Origin: an uncultured Lachnospiraceae bacterium
Lineage (GTDB): Bacteria; Bacillota_A; Clostridia; Lachnospirales; Lachnospiraceae
Assembly (NCBI GenBank): GCA_910588595.1
Contig: CAJUQU010000078.1
Location: forward strand, 1-14,640
Length of the DNA: 14,640 bases
Reading direction: 5' to 3'
Below, one piece after another: positions 7,161 to 13,109 of this stretch (within the stretch, counting starts at the first letter, position 1; each line of letters starts with the position of its first letter). Both the position numbers and the translations under genes were made by a program. A model generated the notes under the pieces. The model made no database searches. It had not been told where the DNA came from and saw nothing but the letters and a program-made list of their open reading frames with translations.

Positions 7161-7466
7161 ATGGAAAATTATATTGAAATTCCTAAAATGAGTGAGATAC
7201 TGTCTGAAGAATTTATGATACCGTTTGGATTGTCGGCATATAAATTAGCACAGGAAATTCATGTTCCAGTATCAAGGATTCAGGATATTTTACATGATAG
7301 ACGGAAAATAACGGCAGATACATCAATAAGACTTGGGAAATTTTTCGGGGTATCAGATAGGTATTTTCTTGATATGCAAGATGATATTGACATAAGAAAT
7401 ACGAAAATGCAGATTATGGAAGAAATTAACAGTATATCTACATTTGATTATGCACAAATGGGATAA
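7161..7466 (+). CDS. higA: HigA-family antitoxin (XRE helix-turn-helix)
   Basis: This 101-residue protein has the HigA layout: an N-terminal segment (IPKMSEILSEEFMIPFGLSAYKLAQEI) with the typical EEFM/P.GLS.Y.LA pattern, followed by the helix-turn-helix VPVSRIQDILHDRRKITADTSIRLGKFFGVSDRYFLDMQ. In intact modules HigA binds HigB and represses the shared operator. GGAGA at 7151-7155 is the ribosome binding site. Only the C-terminal stub of the toxin gene remains upstream, so this is an orphan antitoxin. It may persist as a repressor, or protect against a HigB encoded elsewhere; both are inference. A long stem-loop 25 bp downstream may end its transcript. Confidence 0.88.
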   Translation: MENYIEIPKMSEILSEEFMIPFGLSAYKLAQEIHVPVSRIQDILHDRRKITADTSIRLGKFFGVSDRYFLDMQDDIDIRNTKMQIMEEINSISTFDYAQMG

Positions 7467-7490
7467 ATTGATTTAAAAATTGAATAAGAG

Positions 7491-7552
7491 TTATAACCAG
7501 TTGAAAGGCATTAGCGGAAAATATTCGTTAGTGCCTTTCATAGTGGTTATAA
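7491..7552. other. long two-part stem-loop downstream of higA
   Basis: Two perfect 9-bp stems are stacked. TTATAACCA (7491-7499) pairs with TGGTTATAA (7544-7552), and TGAAAGGCA (7502-7510) pairs with TGCCTTTCA (7532-7540). They are separated by a small internal loop (2 against 3 bases), with a 21-base apical loop. No T-run follows, so it is a poor intrinsic terminator. It might be a small palindromic repeat, an RNA processing or stability element, or a factor-dependent stop. Confidence 0.6.
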
Positions 7553-7690
7553 ACACGGAATAAATGGAGAAATAAAGAGTGGAAAGGATGGTTGATATTA
7601 TGAAACGGAAAACCAGATGGCTATTAGACTTTTCGACGAAAATACAAAAATTTCCATATTCTCTGAGTGAATAAAATATTGTGTATTATA

Positions 7691-7724
7691 ATTGGCAATC
7701 GGCAGACTTAAACCGATTGCCAAT
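7691..7724. terminator. hairpin with perfect 12-bp stem
   Basis: ATTGGCAATCGG (7691-7702) pairs perfectly with CCGATTGCCAAT (7713-7724) around a 10-base loop (CAGACTTAAA), followed by GTTTTGGGG. The short T-run makes it a possible terminator for leftward or rightward transcription. No intact gene ends nearby, so it may belong to a decayed gene. Confidence 0.45.
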
Positions 7725-8016
7725 GTTTTGGGGAAATAATATTTACCACAGTTCTAATGAATCTACAATTGCTTGTCACAAGTAATTTTTGAACAGTTCC
7801 TAACGTAGTCACCCTGTTTGCAGGGTGGTCACATACTGTATGTAAATGGCGCTTGACGTGGAGATACGCCAATCGGGAAATAAATGCATGACTTTTCCTG
7901 CCCAGGCGAAGCGGATGTGTACTGTATGGACATTAGCAGGCAGTGTGAGATTTTTCGATGAGATCAGGAAAAAACGCATTTTTGTCCTGCCAAGTAAATT
8001 GATCGCATTTCCCCGC

Positions 8017-8045
8017 TTGCGCAATCCGGCTTAAACAAGTATAAT
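8017..8045 (+). promoter_or_regulatory. candidate promoter and operator of the DeoR gene
   Basis: TTGCGC (8017-8022) and a perfect TATAAT (8040-8045) are separated by 17 bp, about 50 bp before the start codon. The -10 is part of an inverted repeat TATAAT-AA-ATTATA (8040-8053). ATTATAA recurs at 8048-8054 and 8068-8074, 20 bp apart. Such repeats around the start site would suit autoregulation by the DeoR-family product; that is inference. Confidence 0.5.
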
Positions 8046-8097
8046 AAATTATAATTAAGATAAAACGATTATAAACACGCAAACGGAGGGATCGATC

Positions 8098-8880
8098 ATG
8101 TTTATGGAAGAACGCCAAAAGGATATCATAAAAAAACTAAATCAGACCGGGCGGATCCTGGTTTCAGAGATCCAGAAACGCTACCAGATTTCTGCGGACT
8201 GTGCGCGGCGGGACTTGAGGGTACTGGAGAGCAGGGGCTTGCTGCAGCGGACGCACGGGGGCGCGATCGCAGTCCAACCCAAGGAGATCTACCCCGATCT
8301 GACGTACAATCCGGTCGATATCGAGGAAGTGCAGACCGACTATCTGGCGGTCGCCAGGAGGGCGGTGGAGTACATCGAGGACAAGGACGTCATCTATATC
8401 ACCACGTCGCTGGTCGGCTATTATATGGCTGAAAATCTGCCGGAGGACGTGTCGGTCACTGTGCTGACGAACTCTGTCACCGTCGCGGAGGTGCTGCGGA
8501 AGAAAATGAACGTTTCCGTCATTCTGCTTGGCGGAGCGATGTCCCACCGCGGACACTGTCATGATTATTATACGATCCAGATGGTGAACAATATCCGGAT
8601 CAACAAGGCGTTTCTGTCCCACACGGCATTAGCGTTGGATTTCGGCGCCTCTATTCACGATCCCGCAGGCGTGGCGTTTGGCAGGGCAGTCATGAAAAAC
8701 AGCTCGATGAACATCGGGCTATATCCGTCTAAAAAAATAGGAAAACATTCTGTCCACGCCGTCTGTCCGATCACGGACTATGATCTGCTGATCACGGACA
8801 GCGGCGTGTCCGAGGATTTTCTGGTACAGGCGGGAGAACTTGGCGTCACTGTGGAGACAGTCGACGGGAAAGGGGCGTGA
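8098..8880 (+). CDS. DeoR-family transcriptional regulator
   Basis: This 260-residue protein has the N-terminal DeoR helix-turn-helix: EERQKDIIKKLNQTGRILVSEIQKRYQISADCARRDLRVLESRGLLQRTHGGA (about 4-56), with the family-typical RRDL and R.HGGA motifs. The C-terminal DeoRC/SorC-like domain (about 75-235) keeps TVLTNSVTVAEVL, the LLGG turn (143-146), SHTALALDFG and DLLITDSG. The usual sugar-phosphate binding entry loop (DaGtT-like) is replaced by TTSLVG (102-107), so the effector may be unusual. Such proteins are normally repressors released by a phosphorylated sugar. GGAGGG at 8084-8089 fixes the start at 8098. The kinase gene follows after 4 bases, so they form an operon; the regulator probably responds to a metabolite connected with that kinase (inference). 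The gene looks more G/C-rich than the DNA upstream. Confidence 0.9.
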   Translation: MFMEERQKDIIKKLNQTGRILVSEIQKRYQISADCARRDLRVLESRGLLQRTHGGAIAVQPKEIYPDLTYNPVDIEEVQTDYLAVARRAVEYIEDKDVIYITTSLVGYYMAENLPEDVSVTVLTNSVTVAEVLRKKMNVSVILLGGAMSHRGHCHDYYTIQMVNNIRINKAFLSHTALALDFGASIHDPAGVAFGRAVMKNSSMNIGLYPSKKIGKHSVHAVCPITDYDLLITDSGVSEDFLVQAGELGVTVETVDGKGA

Positions 8881-8884
8881 GCAG

Positions 8885-9499
8885 ATGTATTGTATCTTAA
8901 TGACAGGCCCTCCGGCAGCAGGAAAAAGCACTATGGCAGAGCTTTTATCAGACAGATTGAAGCTGCCCGCGCTCTCAAAGGACCGTGTGAAAGAACTGCT
9001 CTTTGACTATGTGGGCTTTCAGTCGAGGGAGGGAAAGGTGAATCTAGGAGTCGCGAGCACGGAGATCCTGTATTATGCCGCGGATCAGCTCATGCGGGCA
9101 GGACAGCCTTTTATCCTGGAGAATAATTTTGAGTACGCGTCCGAGCACGGATTCAGATCCCTGCTGAATAAATATCCATACGCGGTGCTGACAGTCACCC
9201 TGACAGGCGATTACGGGGTGATCTACCAGCGCTTTCTGGAGCGGAAGAGCAGTCCCTTCCGGCACAGGGGTCATGTCGTGAATGACTGTTATCCGGAAAG
9301 CAAAGATCCCGGTCTGGCAAAACCGCCGTCAATCTCAAATGAAGATTTTGTGCGCTCGATACAGTGGAGGGGATTCGACGCCTTCTCCGTCGGCGGCAGA
9401 CAGATGAAAGTGGACACGACGGACTTCTCGAAAGTGGACATGGAGGCGTTGTTTTCAAGTATCGCGGCGTGGAGGGAGGAAGTCCTGCAGGCTGAATGA
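8885..9499 (+). CDS. P-loop kinase-like ATPase (AAA_33 type)
   Basis: The frame is open from 8840, but the start at 8885 is preferred: it follows the DeoR stop by 4 bases, has GGGAAAGGGG about 10 bases upstream, and puts the Walker A strand at the very N-terminus, as in the family. The 204-residue product reads MYCILMTGPPAAGKST, with Walker A at residues 8-16. LSKDRVKELLFD follows, a substrate-site pattern of small-molecule kinases. FILENNFE is a likely Walker B-like strand, and a basic lid region (RFLERKSSPFRHRGH) follows at about 115-140. This resembles chloramphenicol-phosphotransferase/zeta-type and COG0645-like predicted kinases. The phosphate acceptor is unknown. The operon with a DeoR regulator suggests a sugar or nucleoside substrate, but this is not shown. 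Confidence 0.82.
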   Translation: MYCILMTGPPAAGKSTMAELLSDRLKLPALSKDRVKELLFDYVGFQSREGKVNLGVASTEILYYAADQLMRAGQPFILENNFEYASEHGFRSLLNKYPYAVLTVTLTGDYGVIYQRFLERKSSPFRHRGHVVNDCYPESKDPGLAKPPSISNEDFVRSIQWRGFDAFSVGGRQMKVDTTDFSKVDMEALFSSIAAWREEVLQAE

Positions 9500-9549
9500 C
9501 AGCGCCGTCTTGTGCAGACGGGAAATTGTCAGGCATGACGGCAGCGCTG
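9500..9549. terminator. stem-loop after the kinase gene
   Basis: CAGCGCCGTC (9500-9509), starting right after the stop, pairs with GACG...GCGCTG (9537-9549) with a three-base bulge. The inner CCGTC can instead pair with GACGG at 9517-9521, so two folds compete. There is no T-run; termination is uncertain. Confidence 0.35.
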
Positions 9550-9577
9550 CTCCGCTTGTCCTGCAGAGCAAGAAATG

Positions 9578-9607
9578 TTAAGCAGAATTGGACAGGTGTG
9601 ATATACT
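9578..9607 (+). promoter_or_regulatory. candidate extended -10 promoter of the AraC gene
   Basis: TATACT at 9602-9607 is preceded by TG at 9599-9600, giving the extended -10 pattern TGNTATACT. TTAAGC at 9578-9583 sits 18 bp further upstream as a weak -35. The start codon lies 38 bp downstream and has AAGGAG before it. Confidence 0.5.
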
Positions 9608-9645
9608 ACTTATTGTAGCGGCTACGAATCTCAAGGAGTGAGCGT

Positions 9646-10548
9646 ATGAACAATTTTTATAAAATCAACGAGGCGATCAAATATATCGATGAACATCTCA
9701 GTGATCCGTTATCGGTTCAGCAGATCGCGGAACATTTTGCTTTTTCACCCTACTATTTTCACAGATTGTTTACATCGATCGTCGGTGAGTCCATGAGCGC
9801 TTATATCCGGGACAGACGGATCACTTACGCTTGCAGGATGTTGAATGAAACAGACCGGAAAATATTGGATATCGCGCTCGATCATGGATTTGACTCTGCA
9901 CAGAGTTTTTCCAGAACCTTTAGATCAGTCACAGGAATGTCTCCGACGGAGTATCGCAGCAGAAATATCGTACCGTGCATCACTCCTGCGTCGGATCTCG
10001 TTAAACGGTTTACCAACAGATTAAGAGGAGGTATATTGATGAATCCAAACATGATAAAGCGGCATAAAATGATCCTGGCGGGGGTGTCGGGTGACGGCAA
10101 TGAGACGGCACAAATATGGGGACGTTTCATGAAACTCAACGCACAAAACCCGATCGCAGACAAAATATCCGAGGACGGGTATGAGGTCAGGATATTTGAC
10201 AGTGCGTCGGGAAGTGAACAGGTCATCGTGGGCTGTGAGGTAAAAGCCAATGCCGCCGCGACAGCGTGCCGCGGTGCATATGAAATCTTCGAGATGCCCT
10301 CCTCCGAGTACGCATCATTTGACGTGTATGTGAAAGACGGGTACGAGAGCGAAAACAGCGCGATGTCAGAGTGGCTGGATTCGAACGAAAAGGGATATGT
10401 CAGGAATCTGTATGAGGGAAAGCTGTACTGTATAGAGCACTACGACGCGCGGTTTGACGGTGACAATGACGAGTCCATCGTGGAGATCTGGCTGCCCGCG
10501 AAAAAAGAGGATCATAAAAGTGAGGATCGAAAAAGAAGGGACGAATAA
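9646..10548 (+). CDS. AraC-family regulator with GyrI-like effector domain
   Basis: This 300-residue protein has an N-terminal double helix-turn-helix of the AraC/XylS type (about 5-106). The first helix pair lies around PLSVQQIAEHFAFSPYYFHRLFTSIVGES, the second around KILDIALDHGFDSAQSFSRTFRSVTGMSPTEYR. A linker leads to a GyrI-like/AraC effector-binding domain (about 132-293) ending VEIWLPAKK, as in Rob- and BmrR-like multidrug-responsive regulators. A charged tail (EDHKSEDRKRRDE) follows. The family activates stress or efflux genes on binding small molecules. AAGGAG precedes the start. The HhH-like gene follows after 3 bases, so it is probably co-regulated. An unusual feature is the strong ribosome binding site and in-frame ATG at the domain junction (listed separately). 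Confidence 0.92.
   Translation: MNNFYKINEAIKYIDEHLSDPLSVQQIAEHFAFSPYYFHRLFTSIVGESMSAYIRDRRITYACRMLNETDRKILDIALDHGFDSAQSFSRTFRSVTGMSPTEYRSRNIVPCITPASDLVKRFTNRLRGGILMNPNMIKRHKMILAGVSGDGNETAQIWGRFMKLNAQNPIADKISEDGYEVRIFDSASGSEQVIVGCEVKANAAATACRGAYEIFEMPSSEYASFDVYVKDGYESENSAMSEWLDSNEKGYVRNLYEGKLYCIEHYDARFDGDNDESIVEIWLPAKKEDHKSEDRKRRDE
10024..10041 (+). promoter_or_regulatory. internal ribosome binding site and in-frame start within the AraC gene
   Basis: AAGAGGAGG (10023-10031) is followed 7 bases later by ATG at 10039, which is codon 132 of the AraC gene, exactly where the effector-binding domain begins (MNPNMIKRHKMILAGVSG). Initiation here would make a separate 169-residue effector domain without the DNA-binding half. 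The site is as good as those of the intact genes in this window. Alternatively it is a relic of fusion between once separate regulator and effector genes. Confidence 0.55.
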
Positions 10549-10551
10549 AAG

Positions 10552-11091
10552 ATGAAGGATCACATCGGTATTGATTATCAGATTGCGGGTATAGAGATTC
10601 TTCTCAATGAGGACTGTATCGTGCAGAGATTTTATCCATTGATACAATACAAGGACCGGCTGTCAGCAAACTTGTCGGAAAAAGGCATTCTTACCAGGAA
10701 TGCCTGTGCTGCTTTATCGGATCAGGAACTGATAGAAGCCGGTCTGCCCGATGAAAATATGGCGGCATTGTTCCGGTGTTTTCTGCATTTGTACGACTAT
10801 AAGGGAAAGGGGATAAAAGATATCCCGGATGCAGAATGCAGGAGTGCAAAAGAGATATCGTCTCTGCTGGAACTGATGCGTTTGCCGGGTGTGAAAGCTG
10901 TCAGGGCGCAGCTGTATTTGCATTGCGGGATCAGATCGCTGTCAGATCTGGCTGACGCAGACGCAGAGCAGCTGCGGGATCAGATCGCGAACAGGATTTT
11001 ACAGGAAGAACTGCCGTTCTCAGCGCCATTTCTCAAGGAGCTGCGGACACAGATCGCGGTGGCAAAGGTGTTTACGGCATACGCAGTGTGA
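10552..11091 (+). CDS. unrecognised protein with helix-hairpin-helix-like segment
   Basis: This 179-residue soluble protein starts 3 bases after the AraC stop; AAGGGACGA about 10 bases upstream is a moderate ribosome binding site. No family is certain. Residues 104-145 (LLELMRLPGVKAVRAQLYLHCGIRSLSDLADADAEQLRDQI) follow the helix-hairpin-helix pattern 'GV....A..LY..GI.SL.DLA.A....L' known from DUF4332-like and DNA-polymerase or ligase HhH domains. An earlier stretch (ALSDQELIEAGLPDENMAALFRCFLHL, about 54-80) may be a second, diverged SAM- or HhH-like bundle. There is no signal peptide or membrane helix. It may act with, or be controlled by, the AraC regulator; a DNA-related role is only suggested by the HhH pattern. 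Confidence 0.75.
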   Translation: MKDHIGIDYQIAGIEILLNEDCIVQRFYPLIQYKDRLSANLSEKGILTRNACAALSDQELIEAGLPDENMAALFRCFLHLYDYKGKGIKDIPDAECRSAKEISSLLELMRLPGVKAVRAQLYLHCGIRSLSDLADADAEQLRDQIANRILQEELPFSAPFLKELRTQIAVAKVFTAYAV

Positions 11092-11177
11092 AGGGAGCGC
11101 GGAATATCGCCTTCTGAATATGCCCGTTAAATTCTTTGATAAAATGAAAACTTTTTTCCAGTGTCAAGACAATATAT

Positions 11178-11199
11178 ACTTGCAAGGGCCTTTGCAAGT
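11178..11199 (+). other. leader hairpin before the sigma gene
   Basis: ACTTGCAA (11178-11185) and TTGCAAGT (11192-11199) form a perfect 8-bp stem with a 6-base loop (GGGCCT), 46 bases before the sigma start codon. It could be an operator palindrome or a leader RNA structure. TATACT at 11175-11180 overlaps its left arm and might be a -10, but no good -35 is seen. Confidence 0.4.
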
Positions 11200-11245
11200 C
11201 GACAAGTCGATCGAGCGGCTTGAAAGAAGAAGGAGGATGGCTGCT

Positions 11246-11785
11246 ATGAATAATGACGAATTCGAGCGGTTTGTCTTGAAGTTTGGAAAAGATATCCTGC
11301 GGTTTTGCCGGATGACAGCCCAAGATGCGGAAAATGGAGACGAACTGTATCAGGACACGATGCTCAAACTGCTGGAGAAAAAGAAAAGACTGGACTCTAT
11401 GCAGAATACAAAGAGTTACGCTTTATCCACCTCAATTTATCTATGGAAAAACAGGAAGAAAAAATATGCGAACAGGATGAGGCTGGTTCCGATTGACAGT
11501 ATGGACGAGATGTCCGATGAGGGATATGAGTTTTCTGATCATGACAGCGATGCCTCTCCGGAACATATTGTGCTGAGACAAAATGAGGCAGATATGATCC
11601 AGCAAGTCGTCAAAACCCTGCCGGAGAAGTACAGAATACCGATCTATCTGTATTATTCAGCAGATATGCAGATAAATGAGATATCGAAGATTCTTGGACT
11701 GCCGGAAGGAACCGTCAAAAGCCGGATGCGCAAAGCAAAGGAACAGTTAAAGGAAAAATTGGAGGCGATAGGATATGACAGATGA
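11246..11785 (+). CDS. ECF-type RNA polymerase sigma factor
   Basis: The open frame reaches back to 11120, but AGGAGG at 11231-11236 is 9 bases from the ATG at 11246 and touches the one at 11237, so 11246 is chosen, giving 179 residues, normal for ECF sigma factors. Region 2 (about 9-75) includes ENGDELYQDTMLKLLEKKKRL and the DNA-melting segment SYALSTSIYLWKNRKKKY. An acidic linker follows (MDEMSDEGYEFSDHDSD). Region 4 (about 112-172) ends with the helix-turn-helix INEISKILGLPEGTVKSRMRKAKEQLKEKL, which reads the -35 element. Its 3' end overlaps the anti-sigma gene by 11 bases, the usual coupling that keeps the two in balance. Its target promoters are unknown. Confidence 0.93.
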   Translation: MNNDEFERFVLKFGKDILRFCRMTAQDAENGDELYQDTMLKLLEKKKRLDSMQNTKSYALSTSIYLWKNRKKKYANRMRLVPIDSMDEMSDEGYEFSDHDSDASPEHIVLRQNEADMIQQVVKTLPEKYRIPIYLYYSADMQINEISKILGLPEGTVKSRMRKAKEQLKEKLEAIGYDR

Positions 11786-12956
11786 AAAATTGGATCAAAT
11801 CTTAAAGCAGGCTCTTGCTCCTGAAATAAGTGACAGAGAAATCCGGTTACATAGAAGGGGGAAAGATAAGATAAAGAAATTCGGTAAAATAGGAACATGT
11901 GCGGCAGCTGCAGTGGCAGCTGCAGTGATCGGAATCGGTGGACTGGGATATTTTAATCCGGTGCTTGCAGCAAAGATCCCACTGATCGGAAAGATTTTTG
12001 AGAAGGTCGAGGATGACGCCAGATATTCGGGAGACTATACGGACAAGAAAACTGTCCTCACAAATGAAGACCCTGCGGGAAATTTGGACACATCGGACTA
12101 TACCGTATCGGATCAGGGGATCACGCTGACTGCATCAGAAGCCTACTGCGATGGATATTCCATATTCCTTACAGTGAACATTGCATCGGAAAATGCTGAT
12201 TTTACGCACATTCCCGAACATTATACCAGTATGAAAGCCGCAGATGGCAGGACAGCCGCAGGTTTTTATATAGACGGGACATGGAGTGTGGACGGAAGTG
12301 CGCCCGAATGGATCGAAAATACGTTTGATGGCGAGGTGATCGACAGCCATACATTTGCAGGCATGCTGAAGATAGATCTTGCAGAGAAACATGCGGGCAG
12401 CGGAGAACTGAACTTAAATGTAACCGGTCTCGGTTATGATGATGACAGGATGCTTGACAGCGAGCAAATATCCGCATCGCACTGGACAGATGGCAGCTGG
12501 AACATCACTGTTCCATTTGAGGTAAACGGAACCGATGTAAAAACGATCGAAGTGGGTGAGAAGGCGGGGAATATCACGCTTGAAGATGTCGTGGTATCGC
12601 CGTATCAGGTGATCGTCCACACGACGACACCGGGAAAGCAGAGAGAACTGACAGACGACCGGCGGGAAAAACTGCTTTCAGAAGATCCTGATATGACGGA
12701 TGCGGAGATGTTTGAACTGCTTGGGTGGTCTTATGAGCCCTGCTACACGATCTGCTTTGATCAGGACGGCGAAATGCTTTACGCAGATACGGAAATAGCA
12801 GGCAGAGCCGGATTTGCTGTCCAGGGGAAAACGTTAAATACACTGTACGTCTTTATTTTTGACAATTTTGATGACTGGATCCAGATGGAGCAGGAAGGAA
12901 TGAGCAGCAGCGCTGCAGACAGGGCTGTCATCGCCAGGGAAATACAGGTAGCGTGA
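11775..12956 (+). CDS. membrane anti-sigma factor, DUF4179 type
   Basis: This 393-residue single-pass protein has a short cytoplasmic part (about 1-38, basic near the membrane: RRGKDKIKKFGK). One membrane helix follows (about 41-60, TCAAAAVAAAVIGIGGLGYF). Next comes the DUF4179-like sequence NPVLAAKIPLIGKIFEKVEDDARYSGDYTD, and a large extracellular beta-rich domain rich in Asp, Thr and Gly. No zinc-binding HxxxCxxC motif is seen, so it is not a ZAS-type anti-sigma. It should hold the ECF sigma factor at the membrane until an envelope signal or proteolysis frees it. The 11-base overlap with the sigma gene supports the pairing. A perfect 12-bp tandem repeat (11903-11926) encodes part of the alanine-rich membrane helix. 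Confidence 0.88.
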   Translation: MTDEKLDQILKQALAPEISDREIRLHRRGKDKIKKFGKIGTCAAAAVAAAVIGIGGLGYFNPVLAAKIPLIGKIFEKVEDDARYSGDYTDKKTVLTNEDPAGNLDTSDYTVSDQGITLTASEAYCDGYSIFLTVNIASENADFTHIPEHYTSMKAADGRTAAGFYIDGTWSVDGSAPEWIENTFDGEVIDSHTFAGMLKIDLAEKHAGSGELNLNVTGLGYDDDRMLDSEQISASHWTDGSWNITVPFEVNGTDVKTIEVGEKAGNITLEDVVVSPYQVIVHTTTPGKQRELTDDRREKLLSEDPDMTDAEMFELLGWSYEPCYTICFDQDGEMLYADTEIAGRAGFAVQGKTLNTLYVFIFDNFDDWIQMEQEGMSSSAADRAVIAREIQVA

Positions 12957-13020
12957 GCGGGAAGATTTTTGGCGGAGCCTGTGATCTGGGCATCTGTTGT
13001 CCGTAGTGATAGGAGTTGAT

Positions 13021-13073
13021 ACGAAGGAACCGGTGCAAAACGACATTCGTTTGTTTTGCGCCGGTTCTTTCGT
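13021..13073. terminator. 21-bp stem hairpin between convergent genes
   Basis: Positions 13021-13041 pair with 13053-13073 at 19 of 21 positions; the two exceptions can form G-U pairs on one strand. The arms contain GAACCGGTGCAAAAC and GTTTTGCGCCGGTTC, around an 11-base loop. It lies 64 bp after the anti-sigma stop and 37 bp after the stop of the minus-strand rpn pseudogene, the position of a shared terminator. There is no clear T-run on either side. Confidence 0.65.
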
Positions 13074-13109
13074 ATTGGCTCATTCAACGACAAATCCTTG
13101 TTTAGCCGA

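Larger units (their letters stand above)
7467..8097. other. 631-bp non-coding region with several stem-loops
   Basis: No convincing gene lies here. It holds the long stem-loop at 7491-7552, a 12-bp-stem hairpin at 7691-7724, and a 7-bp GC-rich hairpin (CACCCTG 7810-7816, TTTG loop, CAGGGTG 7821-7827). The DeoR promoter is at 8017-8045. A 28-codon frame at 7588-7674 (MVDIMKRKTRWLLDF...) follows a GGAAAGG and may be a decayed gene start; I do not recognise it. A 62-codon frame at 7846-8034 has no ribosome binding site and no recognisable domain. Confidence 0.6.

Noticed and set aside
7846..8034. 62-codon plus-strand frame (MALDVEIRQSGNKC...) before the DeoR gene
   Set aside because: No ribosome binding site and no recognisable domain; an equally long frame lies on the opposite strand. 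It also overlaps the candidate DeoR -35.
8164..8622. 152-codon minus-strand frame inside the DeoR gene
   Set aside because: It is the antisense shadow of a well-supported gene in G/C-richer sequence, with an Asp/Arg/His-heavy composition typical of such shadows.
8840..9499. Longer start for the P-loop kinase at 8840
   Set aside because: It would overlap the DeoR gene by 41 bases and place a non-conserved extension before the Walker A strand; the ATG at 8885 has better spacing and context.
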